Source: Planktothrix sp. PCC 11201
Lineage (GTDB): Bacteria; Cyanobacteriota; Cyanobacteriia; Cyanobacteriales; Microcoleaceae
Direction: 5' to 3'
Length of the DNA stretch: 42,500 bases
NCBI RefSeq assembly: GCF_900009135.1
Contig: NZ_LT797686.1
Coordinates: forward strand, 1 to 42,500
Translations under genes and position numbers: made by a program
Notes under the pieces: model-generated
The model's input: the letters and a program-made list of their open reading frames with translations, nothing else
Database searches by the model: none
What the model was told of the DNA's origin: nothing
In this document: positions 10,501 through 19,235 of the stretch, one piece after another
Layout of the letters: every line of letters begins with the position of its first letter
Numbering within the stretch: position 1 is the stretch's first letter

Positions 10501-11733
10501 CTATCTTAATATTAACAAAATTGTCTGAAATAACCCGATTATAACACCTAAAATTCCCCCTAAATTAACAATCGCCTGTAATTCACTTTTGACGATACCA
10601 TTAATAGCAGCTTCCATATTTTCAGGAGAAGTTTCCTTGACTCGATTAATAATCACCTGATCGATGTTCAAAATCGGAATAACTTGAGCCATAATTTTTT
10701 CTATATCTCGTTCTAAATACCGTTCTAAAATTAAAGCTAATTCCTGACTGACTAATTCTAAAGATGTATTCATCACGGGAGAACTTTGTAGCCGTTTTAA
10801 AATCCAATTTGAAACATTATCCCAATCGATCGATTGACTTAACTCTTGAATCACATCAATACCTTGTTCTTGAATATAGGTTCTCACGGCATCTCCCATA
10901 GTTTTTCTTAACTGTTTGACGGTGGAAACAGGTAAATTTTGTAACGATATATTTTGTAACCACTCTTGTAGTCTTCCTCGTAATCCTAACGATTTAATTA
11001 ATTCGGTTAATCGTCGATTAGTTTCCTCCTTTTCATCTAAACAAAAAGTTCTTAAACGAGTTAAACTATTTCTTAATCCTAATAAATTTGCTACCACCCA
11101 ATAGGTGCCAGTGCTTTGTTCACGGAATCCTTCATCAATAATTGAAATATTTTTATCCGTGAGGAAATCAATTAAAGCCTGTCGCAATATTTCTGGAGTT
11201 AATACCACCTCTAAAAGCCATTTAGATAACTGTTGTGATTGTTGATCATTTAATTGAAATTCTAATAAAACTTGGTCAAAAATTTGATTAATTTGAGGAG
11301 CTAAAAAGTCATCTTTTCTGGCTAAAACCCTTAAAATTCTAGGTAAAGACTCTCCAATAAAATCGCGTAAAATTCCCGCTAAAATTTTAGCGGTTTTGGG
11401 TTCTGTATCCGCTTTAATTTGATCTAAAGCCAGTCTCAGAAACCAACTAATAGCGGCTTGCATCCGTTCAGTTTCGAGCAAACGACGCGCTAATTTTTGC
11501 AATTCTTCGGGAGTCAATAAAGACCCCATAATGGTATCAGAAATTCGTTTAGCTAAACGCTCTTGATTTCTAGGGATCAAACCGGGTGTAAACGGAACCC
11601 TTCGGCCATAAATCTGTATAGATCGATAGGGACGAAATAACATTTTAATGGCTAAATCATTGGTAAAATAGCCAATAATTCCACCCACTATTGGAGGCGT
11701 AATTAAAACCCACTGTTCAGAAAAATTGACCAT
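10501..11733 (-). CDS. DUF445 family membrane-associated protein
   Basis: A 410-residue protein of the DUF445/YheB type. The N-terminus has a membrane span followed by the hallmark [20 protein letters not shown] and [17 protein letters not shown]. The centre is helical and coiled-coil-like. The C-terminus is a second span ([19 protein letters not shown]). Members are predicted to tether at the membrane. The function is unknown in cyanobacteria. Its first 17 bases overlap the end of menG, and the LPA1-like gene follows, so menG-DUF445-LPA1-like looks like one transcription unit. Confidence 0.88.
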   Translation of the reverse strand: MVNFSEQWVLITPPIVGGIIGYFTNDLAIKMLFRPYRSIQIYGRRVPFTPGLIPRNQERLAKRISDTIMGSLLTPEELQKLARRLLETERMQAAISWFLRLALDQIKADTEPKTAKILAGILRDFIGESLPRILRVLARKDDFLAPQINQIFDQVLLEFQLNDQQSQQLSKWLLEVVLTPEILRQALIDFLTDKNISIIDEGFREQSTGTYWVVANLLGLRNSLTRLRTFCLDEKEETNRRLTELIKSLGLRGRLQEWLQNISLQNLPVSTVKQLRKTMGDAVRTYIQEQGIDVIQELSQSIDWDNVSNWILKRLQSSPVMNTSLELVSQELALILERYLERDIEKIMAQVIPILNIDQVIINRVKETSPENMEAAINGIVKSELQAIVNLGGILGVIIGLFQTILLILR

Positions 11734-12493
11734 TCTTATCGTAGCAGCCCACTAGGAAACCATTTGGCGCATTATTGCCTATTGCAGTGTTCCCTTTAGT
11801 TATTACTAATACCCCCATCATACCGCTTGCAATTGGGTAATGTGTTGCGGTTGAAAAGCCTGCTTGCTGTGCTAACCGAACTTGTTCTGTGCCGATCGGA
11901 AATTGATCTAAACTGGGGTTAATATAAGCATATTCTTCTCGAAGCCCGAATTGTTCAGCCGTCCGAACCACAAACTGCTGTAAATACCAATGTTGAAAAG
12001 TACGCAAGAGGGAACCCGCAGGGCGGTGAAAATCCAAAATCGCAGCTTTTGCCCCGGGTTTGAGTACCCGATGGAGTTCTTGAAGACTGCGGGGAATATC
12101 TACAACATTCCTTAAACCGTACCCCATGGTGGCACAGTCAAAGGTGTTGTCTGGAAACGGCAATCCCAATACATCCGCTTCTATCCAGGAAATCCCAGCT
12201 GTTGGAATGGTAAAAGGTCGGGGTCGATGCTGGGCAATTTCCAATTGACAACTGGAAAAATCGATCCCAAACACCTGTCCCGGCTCTCCCACCTGTTGTG
12301 CTAATAACAGCGCTAAATCTCCACTTCCACAACATAAATCCAAAGCGGTGTCTCCGGGTTTAGCCCCACTCCAGCCCACGGCCATTTTTTTCCAGATCCG
12401 ATGTTGGCCTAAACTTAACCAATCATTTAACTGATCATAGACCGGGGCGATGCGATTAAAAATCTCTTGAATCGGGTTATTTTCCTGAACCAT
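11717..12493 (-). CDS. menG: MenG/UbiE family quinone C-methyltransferase
   Basis: A 258-residue class I SAM methyltransferase. Motif I is [16 protein letters not shown], motif II is [15 protein letters not shown], and [17 protein letters not shown] and [16 protein letters not shown] are family signatures. In cyanobacteria this enzyme adds the ring methyl in phylloquinone synthesis (photosystem I cofactor), acting at the membrane on a prenylated substrate. Family members usually stop shortly after the GVLVxTK motif. Here about 25 further residues (starting GNTAIGNN) run into the start of the DUF445 gene. The REC-GAF gene lies upstream on the same strand. Confidence 0.93.
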   Translation of the reverse strand: MVQENNPIQEIFNRIAPVYDQLNDWLSLGQHRIWKKMAVGWSGAKPGDTALDLCCGSGDLALLLAQQVGEPGQVFGIDFSSCQLEIAQHRPRPFTIPTAGISWIEADVLGLPFPDNTFDCATMGYGLRNVVDIPRSLQELHRVLKPGAKAAILDFHRPAGSLLRTFQHWYLQQFVVRTAEQFGLREEYAYINPSLDQFPIGTEQVRLAQQAGFSTATHYPIASGMMGVLVITKGNTAIGNNAPNGFLVGCYDKNGQFF

Positions 12494-12565
12494 TCCTCTA
12501 GTTACCTGTTACCTGATGCCACAATTGGCCATTGTCTGTTCCCTGCTTCAAATTGAGTTTAGAGA

Positions 12566-13507
12566 TTAATGTCCTAGGCTAATTAAAGCCAAAGCGATTT
12601 GTTGAGCCACTAAATGAACCGTTATCAAATCATCAGGACTCATCTGACAAGGCTGTTTCCATTGTACTGATAATAGACCGATTAGTTGTTCCCGATAGGT
12701 AATGGGAATATTGATATGGGCTTGAATTCCCGAACTTTGATAGTGAGCCAGAGTAGCTAAGGCGGGATCGATTGTAATATTAATCGATGCTTGTACCGTT
12801 CCGGTGGTTATGGTTTCCTGAACTAAAGGATCAATCTCTAACCAGTTTTCCACAACACCCGTGGAACTATAATGACCTTCTGTAGAAGTTAAGCGATTGT
12901 CTTTAATTTGTTGCAAAATACAAACATCGGCTCGGAACTGGGATGCGACGGCTGTACATAAGGTAGTGAATAAACTTTCTAAGGTCGTCGCCACTTGGGC
13001 AGCTGCCATAATCGTTGCTAACAGTTGGGTTTGAGCCTGAGCACGATTGAGTTCGGCGGTGCGTTGGTTCAGCAATTCATAGGTTTGGGCTGCTCTTTCT
13101 ACAACGGCTTTGAGTTCATTGGGATCCCAGGGCTTGGTAATATATTTGTAGACCTGTCCCGAATTGATGGCATCCACCAAGTCCTCAATATCTGTAAATC
13201 CGGTCAAAATAATTCGCACGGTATTGGGGAACTCCGGTACAGTTTTGCTAAGAAACTCCGTACCTTTCATTTCTGGCATTCGCTGGTCGGAGATAATCAC
13301 CGCCACTTCGCCTTCGGCCGCCAAAATTTCTAAAGCCTGACCCCCGCTTTCCGCCTTAAATACATTAAAGTTACGTCGAAATGTACGATAGAGCAGATCT
13401 AAATTATCCGGCTCATCGTCAACAACCAACATCTTAGGCTTTTTGGGTCTCTGATGGTTCATGAGTTGGCGCTTAACACTTTCTAGTTGGGGAATTTCAA
13501 CTTCCAT
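12566..13507 (-). CDS. Response regulator with receiver and GAF domains
   Basis: A 313-residue regulator. The receiver (residues 25-140) is intact: acidic pair D30/D31, phosphoacceptor D74 in SDQRMPEM, T102 and K125 in YITKPW. A short coiled coil (about 140-165) leads to a GAF domain (about 165-310, with VCILQQIKDNRLTSTEG and NIPITYREQLIGLLSVQWKQ). There is no DNA-binding or GGDEF/EAL/HD output, so it probably acts by protein contact or a small ligand bound by the GAF domain. Receivers of this DQRMP...YKYITKPWDP subtype are common in cyanobacteria. No cognate kinase is adjacent; the nearest is at 23743. Confidence 0.88.
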   Translation of the reverse strand: MEVEIPQLESVKRQLMNHQRPKKPKMLVVDDEPDNLDLLYRTFRRNFNVFKAESGGQALEILAAEGEVAVIISDQRMPEMKGTEFLSKTVPEFPNTVRIILTGFTDIEDLVDAINSGQVYKYITKPWDPNELKAVVERAAQTYELLNQRTAELNRAQAQTQLLATIMAAAQVATTLESLFTTLCTAVASQFRADVCILQQIKDNRLTSTEGHYSSTGVVENWLEIDPLVQETITTGTVQASINITIDPALATLAHYQSSGIQAHINIPITYREQLIGLLSVQWKQPCQMSPDDLITVHLVAQQIALALISLGH

Positions 13508-13554
13508 CTATACCGATACTTTTTGAAGAACGTTTAATAAATGTCAGACACAAA

Positions 13555-13573
13555 GCCCCATTACTTTAGGGGC
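13555..13573 (-). terminator. Possible terminator of the TPR gene
   Basis: A GCCCC/GGGGC stem with a nine-base loop is followed on the minus strand by TTTGTG. It lies about 155 bases beyond the TPR stop codon and 48 bases before the REC-GAF gene. The short stem makes this weak. Confidence 0.35.
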
Positions 13574-13678
13574 AACGGTGCTACCTGCCTATTTTTCAAG
13601 TGTGTTCGGGTGCATACCGATAAATTTGCCCCCTTTTCTAAGTGGGATATCAGGTTGGTTAATCCATTTTTTGTAAGA

Positions 13679-13694
13679 GCGAGGCACGCCTCGC
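13679..13694. repeat. Short GC-rich palindrome
   Basis: GCGAGGC-AC-GCCTCGC is a 7-bp perfect inverted repeat in an AT-rich spacer, followed by CCCCAC. It looks like a dispersed REP-like unit of the kind often found between cyanobacterial genes. Confidence 0.5.
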
Positions 13695-13729
13695 CCCCAC
13701 AGAGTTTATAGCAGGGGAAGACATTCTGG

Positions 13730-14257
13730 TTATAAAGAACCGAACCACACTAACCCGCCACTGATTAACAGTACGATGATTAAAGCAATCTCCAAAAATT
13801 GATTGTCCTGGCTCTTGACTCCATCCAAGTTATTTATAACCGGCGGAACCGAGGACTTGGGAATAGACCGAACGGTCGCAGCCGAATTGTTTTGAGATCG
13901 GGAATCTCCTTGGACATCCAGATGATCCAAATCAGGAATTTTTACAAATCCCTCTGGATCAATATAGAGTTTAGGAGCTTCTAGGACTTCGAGTAAACGA
14001 CGAGCCTGTTGACGAGTGCCAGTATTCGGATGACGAGTCAACTGTTTGCATAGAGCAATCGCATCTTGCCTAAGACCCGAGGCTTCCAAGGCGGTGACTA
14101 ACCACATTTGGATCTCTCCACCCAGACGGGAATTGGGTTCCACAGCCCGACTAGCCTGTTCTAAATATTGAACTGACTCTCGGTAACGCCCCCGTTCAAA
14201 GGCAAACTGACCCGCTTGATATGCAATTTTAACCTGGTCTAAGGGTTCTTGAGCCAC
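13730..14257 (-). CDS. TPR protein with C-terminal membrane anchor
   Basis: A 175-residue protein. Residues 8-95 form two to three tetratricopeptide-like helix pairs (AYQAGQFAFERGRYRESVQYLEQA, split here by its length into helix one AYQAGQFAFERG and helix two YRESVQYLEQA; then MWLVTALEASGL, DAIALCKQL). A polar linker follows, and the last 20 residues are a single membrane span (LEIALIIVLLISGGLVWF) ending GSL. This is the layout of a tail-anchored scaffold facing the cytoplasm. The function is unknown. It starts 12 bases after the ssb stop on the same strand and is probably co-transcribed with ssb, which makes its expression downstream of the intron. Confidence 0.75.
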   Translation of the reverse strand: MAQEPLDQVKIAYQAGQFAFERGRYRESVQYLEQASRAVEPNSRLGGEIQMWLVTALEASGLRQDAIALCKQLTRHPNTGTRQQARRLLEVLEAPKLYIDPEGFVKIPDLDHLDVQGDSRSQNNSAATVRSIPKSSVPPVINNLDGVKSQDNQFLEIALIIVLLISGGLVWFGSL

Positions 14258-14269
14258 GGTTTTCCTTAC

Positions 14270-14568
14270 TTAAAACTCATCATAGGTATTCCGAGGTGCG
14301 CCCTCATCCGAATCGCGCTTAGAACCCAATAAATCCAACTCATCAACCCGAATGACGGGTTTTGATCGTTGAGTTCCGGTATTACGATCTTGCCAATACT
14401 CAAACTTTAACACCCCTTTAATCCCAATTAAACTACCCTTACGGACATAGTTCGCTGCAACTTCTGCTGTTTTTCCCCAAATTTCCAAGTTAAACCAATC
14501 GGGCTGATCCGTTTTTCTCGTCCGACGGTTAACCGCCAAAGTTAAATTACAGACAACACTACCGGACT
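14270..14568 (-). CDS. ssb: Single-stranded DNA-binding protein, exon 2
   Basis: This is the 3' part of ssb, interrupted by a group II intron. In frame it begins with the last two bases of a split codon, then SGSVVCNLTLAVNRRT, WFNLEIWGKTAEVAANYV and GSLIGIKGVLKFEYWQDR: the OB-fold of a short cyanobacterial SSB. Joined to exon 1 (16750-16813) it gives 363 nt, 120 residues and a stop, with no mismatch in frame. SSB coats single-stranded DNA in replication and repair. A naive start at 14539 (MAVNRRTRK) would give only 89 residues without the first OB strands and should not be used. The tail ends NTYDEF, a weak form of the acidic SSB tip. Confidence 0.93.
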
Positions 14569-14610
14569 ATTACAGTCGATAGAAACGTCACCGTTTCCAC
14601 CTCTGGTTCA

Positions 14611-14644
14611 GAACCGTGCGTGAAAGTTTCCCCTCACACGGCTC
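14611..14644 (-). ncRNA. Group II intron domain V
   Basis: The 34-nt hairpin starts GAGCCGTGTGAGGGG, turns through a GAAA-type loop and returns TTTCACGCACGGTTC. It carries the catalytic AGC triad in its 5' strand. It lies 30 bases past the maturase stop codon, and domain VI plus the 3' splice site follow. Confidence 0.9.
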
Positions 14645-14674
14645 CTCAATGACTTGGCTAGTTACAGTACCTAT

Positions 14675-16102
14675 TTATGTGTTCAATGTCGCAGCAGTTT
14701 TGATTTTACTTTTTTGGTGTTTCTCCAGAATAGACTTGTTATCCTGGGTACAGAATATCCAGCCTAATCCTCTGTTGACCCCCCAGTATTTCGAGACGAC
14801 TTCGGTGTTATTTTGTCCGCGCCCCCTTCTGCTTTTTGCCCATCCTAATAATTTATGAAAGATGATGCTATCTATTTTATTGAAAGTTTCCTTGCTTGTT
14901 ACCGTTGAGTAATATGCTGCCCATTCCCTGATTAGAGGATTGAGTGCGTTAATTACTTGTTCTTGGCTTGAAGTATGGTTCCTTTCCAATAAGTCATCAA
15001 TCTTCCGTAGATGTTTTTGAATAGCTTCTTTACTGGGTTTTATGAGCGTTTTATATCCCCTTTTTCCTTCAGTCCCACCAACTGACCCACTTTGTTTATC
15101 ACTACATGGGTATTGTCGGATATTAAAACCGAGGAAATCAAATCCCGTATTTCCTTCATGTGATTTGAAGGTGTGAGTAATTTGGGTTTTACTGGCGGTT
15201 ATTCCCATTTCAGACAACCATTCTTCTATAACTGTTTTGGCTTCTAAAATTACTTCCAAGTCTTCATCCATGATCACAAAATCGTTAGCGTACCTGACAA
15301 AACTGATTGCTAGTTTTTGACTGGTTTTTCCGATTCTTCTGGAGAATTTGTTAGTAAGAATTTCTTCTAGGCCATGTAGGGCAATATTGGCTAATAATGG
15401 CGAGATTACCCCATCTTGGAGAGTTCCTTCTTCCGTCAGAAATAGGTTATTACCGTCCATTACTCCAGATTTTAACCAGGCTTTCACCTGTCTTCTGAAG
15501 GTTGAGGAGGTTTGTAATTTCTCCAACAGTTTTGAATGGTTGATTGGGTCTGAACACTTTTCAATATCAGCATCTAGCACATACTTGGGTTTTTGTGCGA
15601 TGTCATTGAAAATTGTCGCTATAGCGTCGCGTGCCGACCAACGGGGTCTGAATCCATAAGAGTTTGGCTCAAATTTTGCTTCCCACTCTGGTTCTAGTGC
15701 CAGTTTCATTAGGGCTTGTTTTGCTCTTTCTTTCATCGTAGGTATGCCCAGAGGTCTTTTTTCCTCTTTGCCCGGTTTTGGTATCCTTACCCGGTTTTTG
15801 GGTTGGGATGCGTCATTAAATCGCAACTCCTGGGCTAATTTTATTTTCTGGTAATTACGCAGACGTTTTACCCCGTCTGCCCCAGATTTATTGTTACCCT
15901 GATTATCTTGAGTTACTTTTCTGACGGCCAAAATTTTGCCATACCACGAATGGGTCAACAGCCTTTGTAACCTATGGACTGCTTTGACATCACCACGTTC
16001 AGAGGCTTGATAGATTCTCTTTTGGAGCTTGAAAACGGATCTCTTGGCTTTTGCCCAGTTTATCGTTTCCCATTCATACATCGGTTGATTAACCGTGTCC
16101 AT
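14675..16102 (-). CDS. Group II intron maturase, reverse-transcriptase motifs degenerate
   Basis: A 475-residue intron-encoded protein. The RT domain spans about residues 55-330 and domain X (maturase, ...LREWAAYY-type motif at IREWAAYYSTV) about 355-430. The RT signatures are altered: the family's KCFD is KCSD (residues 182-185), PQGG is LQDG (228-231) and YADD is YAND (271-274). The first aspartate of the paired catalytic site is thus lost. The protein ends soon after domain X, and the C-terminal HNH endonuclease of full-length cyanobacterial relatives is absent. The frame has no stop or frameshift, which suggests selection for the splicing (maturase) role. Loss of reverse transcription and mobility is inference. 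Confidence 0.9.
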   Translation of the reverse strand: MDTVNQPMYEWETINWAKAKRSVFKLQKRIYQASERGDVKAVHRLQRLLTHSWYGKILAVRKVTQDNQGNNKSGADGVKRLRNYQKIKLAQELRFNDASQPKNRVRIPKPGKEEKRPLGIPTMKERAKQALMKLALEPEWEAKFEPNSYGFRPRWSARDAIATIFNDIAQKPKYVLDADIEKCSDPINHSKLLEKLQTSSTFRRQVKAWLKSGVMDGNNLFLTEEGTLQDGVISPLLANIALHGLEEILTNKFSRRIGKTSQKLAISFVRYANDFVIMDEDLEVILEAKTVIEEWLSEMGITASKTQITHTFKSHEGNTGFDFLGFNIRQYPCSDKQSGSVGGTEGKRGYKTLIKPSKEAIQKHLRKIDDLLERNHTSSQEQVINALNPLIREWAAYYSTVTSKETFNKIDSIIFHKLLGWAKSRRGRGQNNTEVVSKYWGVNRGLGWIFCTQDNKSILEKHQKSKIKTAATLNT

Positions 16103-16749
16103 GACTTTTGTACCCTGACTTGATTGTCTATCTCCAAATCATTGTGATTCCGTCAGCATATCCTTTAGCTTTCCTAAAGGCGTTAGCTTCTGAATCAATC
16201 TCCCTTCTCGGTATCATGCGGCTGACTACCTGCTCAAGCTTCGACCTTCGGTGAGAGATTACCGAGAAGTTATCTCGTTCCTAATTCCTGCTTTGCGATG
16301 AGGTTAGAGTCCTGCTATCCATCGGGTTTCTGTGGGGATGCCTCTGGGTCAAATTTCGAGTTGCCCAGCCCAAATCCCTTGCCTTTTGGCCCAGCCGATA
16401 ACCTATGTAGGCTGTTATCAATAACGGTGGTTCAGTCACAGGTTCAGTTCCCTTACTCATGCTCATCTGGGCTAGAAGGGGTTCCCTAATAGGTTTAGAG
16501 TTACCTCCGTTATGCCCCGCTTCACCAGTTTGGTAGTCATCCTCCCCAGTGGGGGCATTGCTTCGTCTTGCATCTAAACGGTGGGAATTGAATTGGTGAA
16601 GATTTTGTTAAGATTTGGATTGTACTTAACATTTCTTCAATATCTCACCCACTCAGGAATTAAGTTGTCAAGGTTCTGTAGTTACCTACGTTTCCTTGCA
16701 AGCGTCACACCATCAGGGTTTGATGGCTTTCCCACTTAACGAGTCGCAC

Positions 16750-16813
16750 CGAAATATTTGACTTCTGGGTCGCCACCAGCGCGACCAACCAATGAAACAA
16801 TATTTAGGCTCAT
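16750..16813 (-). CDS. ssb: Single-stranded DNA-binding protein, exon 1
   Basis: This exon holds the start codon and 21 codons plus one base of ssb: MSLNIVSLVGRAGGDPEVKY followed by F and the G of a split codon. The LNxVxLVGRxGxDPEVKYF pattern is the first OB strand of cyanobacterial SSB. Splicing to exon 2 gives KYFESGSVV. No strong ribosome-binding site is visible before the ATG. The product is 120 residues, the usual size of the short cyanobacterial SSB. Confidence 0.92.
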
Positions 16814-16957
16814 AAGACAATGATCATGGAATAGTGGAAACTGAAGGTCTTCAGACCTTGGATGAAACCCAGGAATTAATGGAAGTAAATTCCTAGTATC
16901 TTTAAATTAATAACACAGTTGCCTACACCCAAGCACCGAATATTACTGAAGCTTTTT

Positions 16958-16985
16958 GGGTGGGGAGACCCCGCCCCTACAGGGA
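16958..16985. repeat. Palindromic repeat copy
   Basis: GGGTGGGGAGACCCC followed by GCCCCTACAGG is a diverged copy of the repeat at 1-63 and 1854-1890, sharing the GGAGACC centre and the CCCCTACAGG end. It lies between ssb exon 1 and the kinase gene. The kinase frame reads back through it without stop, so it could be mistaken for coding. Confidence 0.65.
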
Positions 16986-17087
16986 TTTTATTTTTATGAG
17001 CCTCTATTTTTGTTGCTTTCGTGTCTGGAGTGCTATTATTATCACAGGTTTTCAAATTTTCAACCTAGATCTGGGTTCTCGATCAAT

Positions 17088-19124
17088 GTGAGTTATTGCC
17101 TTAATCCTAAGTGTCCAAATCCAACTGATCCGGCAAACGAGAATCGGCGCACTTGCTGTCAATGTGGCTCAGAACTTTTGCTGGAAGGACGGTATCGTGT
17201 GATCAAACAACTGGGAGGAGGAGGTTTTGGCAAAACATTTGAAATTGATGATCAAGGCAAATGTAAGGTTGTAAAAGTTTTATTAAAAAACCATCCTAAA
17301 GCTGTCGCTTTGTTCAAACAAGAAGCGAAAGTTTTGAGTCAGCTTAATCATCCAGGAATTCCTAAAGTTGATCCCGATGGCTATTTTACCTATCTTCCCA
17401 AAGGGAGTGACGAAGCCCTTCACTGTTTAGTGATGGAGAAAATTGAAGGGCTAAATTTACAGGACTGGATGAAGGAACGAAAAAAAGAACCCATCAGTCA
17501 AGAACACGCTTTGGAATGGTTAAGACAACTAACTGAGATCCTGGAGCAAGTTCATAATTTGCAATACTTCCATCGGGATATTAAGCCTCAGAATATTATG
17601 CGGAAACCCAATGGACAATTAGTATTGATTGATTTTGGAACCGCCAGGGAAGTTTCGGGAACCTATATCGCTAAGGTAGAACAGGGGCAAAATGTAACTG
17701 GGATTGTTTCCCCTGGATATACACCCCCAGAACAAACGAATGGGAAAGCTGTTCCTCAATCCGATTTTTTTGCCCTGGGACGAACTTTTATTTATTTATT
17801 AACGGGAAAACCTCCCACTGCTTATCCAGAAAATCCTCGAACTGGAAAGTTATTATGGCGAAAGGGCGCGCCCAATCTTTCTGATCAATTTGCGGGAACT
17901 ATTGATTTTTTGATGGCTCCTTTTCCGGGTAATCGCCCTCAGACTCCACAAGCAATCTTGAAATGTTTAGAAGATATTAGACCTCTAGGTGAGGAAAAAG
18001 AAGTTCCCCCGTCTTCCCCCACGGGCAAAAAGCAAGTCGAGCAAAACTGGAATAGTTGGTTTAATTTTTCTATTCCTAGACTGACATTTCCTAAAATTCA
18101 GCTTAAATATTTCTGGGTTTTGGGAACATCCTTAATGGTATTAACTGGAATTTATACACAGGTTGATGGTTATATCCGTTATGGATTTATTCCGGCTAAT
18201 CCAATTTTAATTTTGAAAGGGTTGCCAGGCAGTATTTTTTTAGAGAGCTACGAACGAGCCGTTGGTGAAATTTATGCTATTGTCATTAGCCCCGATAATA
18301 AAACCCTGGCTGTGGGGAGTTTTGGGGCAATTAAAATTTGGGATTTAACAACAGATGTCAAACCACGAACAATTCCAGCCCATTCCAGTTGGGTCAAAGC
18401 CTTGGCTATTAGTCCCGACGGTAAAATTATAGCCAGTGGTAGTAATGATAAAACGATTCGTCTGTGGGGTTTGAAGAATGGAAATAGAATCCGAACGATT
18501 GAAGGACATACTGAAGGTGTAAATATAGTTATTTTTAGTCCTGACGGTCAGACCTTAGCTAGTGGCAGTGACGATAAAACGATTCTCCTTTCGCCTTTAA
18601 ACACAGGATCTCGACAATTCAAATTTGCGGGTCATGAAGGCGCAATTCAGGCCCTGGCATTTAGTCCCGATGGTCAAACCCTAGCCAGTGGAGGTTCAGA
18701 CCAAACAATTCGGTTATGGAATTTGGAAACAGGAACTCGCAAGCGGAGTATCTCAGGTCATGAAGGTACTGTTAATGCCCTGGTTTATCATCCAGACGGT
18801 AAAACCCTAATCAGCGCTGGTGATGATGGCACTATTCGGCTATGGAAACCAGATACGGGGGAACAAAAACAGGTCTGGAGAGCTAATAATAATCCTGTGA
18901 AGTCATTGGCGATCACCAAGGATGGTAAAACTTTGGTTAGTGGAGGTGATAGTGTGATTATTTGGGATCTAAAAACGGGCAAAAAACTGGCAACCCTATG
19001 GGGTCATGACAAGCCAATTAATGCTTTAGCAGTCAGTTCAAATGGCGAAGTTGTTGTTAGTGGCAGTGAAGATAAAACTATTAAAATTTGGCGCATGCCT
19101 CAGTCAGTTATTAGTAAAAAGTAA
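17088..19124 (+). CDS. Ser/Thr protein kinase with WD40 beta-propeller
   Basis: A 678-residue kinase of the cyanobacterial Hanks type. It opens with a four-cysteine zinc-ribbon-like motif (CLNPKCPNP...CCQCG), then the kinase domain (about residues 30-300) with GGGGFGKTF, the catalytic loop FHRDIKPQN, DFGTAR and the P+1 region GYTPPEQ. A single membrane span (FWVLGTSLMVLTGIYTQV) follows, then seven WD40 repeats (HSSWVKALAISPDGK, HEGAIQALAFSPDGQ and others) forming one propeller, probably outside the cytoplasm. I chose the GTG at 17088 (reading as MSYCLNPKC) because that is the usual start of this family and the upstream frame is repeat DNA. The substrate is unknown. Confidence 0.9.
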   Translation: MSYCLNPKCPNPTDPANENRRTCCQCGSELLLEGRYRVIKQLGGGGFGKTFEIDDQGKCKVVKVLLKNHPKAVALFKQEAKVLSQLNHPGIPKVDPDGYFTYLPKGSDEALHCLVMEKIEGLNLQDWMKERKKEPISQEHALEWLRQLTEILEQVHNLQYFHRDIKPQNIMRKPNGQLVLIDFGTAREVSGTYIAKVEQGQNVTGIVSPGYTPPEQTNGKAVPQSDFFALGRTFIYLLTGKPPTAYPENPRTGKLLWRKGAPNLSDQFAGTIDFLMAPFPGNRPQTPQAILKCLEDIRPLGEEKEVPPSSPTGKKQVEQNWNSWFNFSIPRLTFPKIQLKYFWVLGTSLMVLTGIYTQVDGYIRYGFIPANPILILKGLPGSIFLESYERAVGEIYAIVISPDNKTLAVGSFGAIKIWDLTTDVKPRTIPAHSSWVKALAISPDGKIIASGSNDKTIRLWGLKNGNRIRTIEGHTEGVNIVIFSPDGQTLASGSDDKTILLSPLNTGSRQFKFAGHEGAIQALAFSPDGQTLASGGSDQTIRLWNLETGTRKRSISGHEGTVNALVYHPDGKTLISAGDDGTIRLWKPDTGEQKQVWRANNNPVKSLAITKDGKTLVSGGDSVIIWDLKTGKKLATLWGHDKPINALAVSSNGEVVVSGSEDKTIKIWRMPQSVISKK

Positions 19125-19165
19125 CCCGCGTAAGAGTCTATGTGATTATTAACCAATATATGCAA

Positions 19166-19206
19166 TAAAAAAAATAGAGAGAAAACCAGAGTTTCTCCCT
19201 ATTTTT
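19166..19206. terminator. Bidirectional terminator between kinase and porin genes
   Basis: An A-rich run leads into a stem formed by AATAGAGAGAAA and TTTCTCCCTATT with a short loop, followed by a T run. It separates the converging kinase and porin genes and can serve both. Confidence 0.8.
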
Positions 19207-19235
19207 GGTTGATGAATCGATTAAGTTATAACCTT

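Larger units (their letters stand above)
14569..16749 (-). mobile_element. Group II intron inserted in ssb
   Basis: A 2181-nt intron on the minus strand. The 5' end is GTGCGACTC (from 16749), matching the GUGYG rule. The 3' end is AT (14570-14569), matching AY. Domain V is recognisable at 14611-14644, and an intron-encoded protein lies in domain IV (14675-16102). Excision joins exon 1 ...KYF+G to exon 2 AG+SGSVV, restoring the glutamate codon GAG, so the intron is in phase 1. About 650 nt of domains I-III precede the maturase gene. The sequence ATTTCG, identical to the last six bases of exon 1, occurs on the plus strand at 16353-16358. The intron RNA therefore carries CGAAAU, a perfect EBS1 for IBS1. 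Confidence 0.93.

Noticed and set aside
14270-14539. ssb as a complete 89-residue gene starting at 14539
   Set aside because: The in-frame sequence continues upstream as SGSVVCNLTL to the intron border, and the missing N-terminus is found at 16750-16813.
16956-17087. N-terminal extension of the kinase from a TTG at 16956
   Set aside because: It covers a dispersed repeat and lacks family similarity. The GTG at 17088 gives the standard MSYCLNPKC start.
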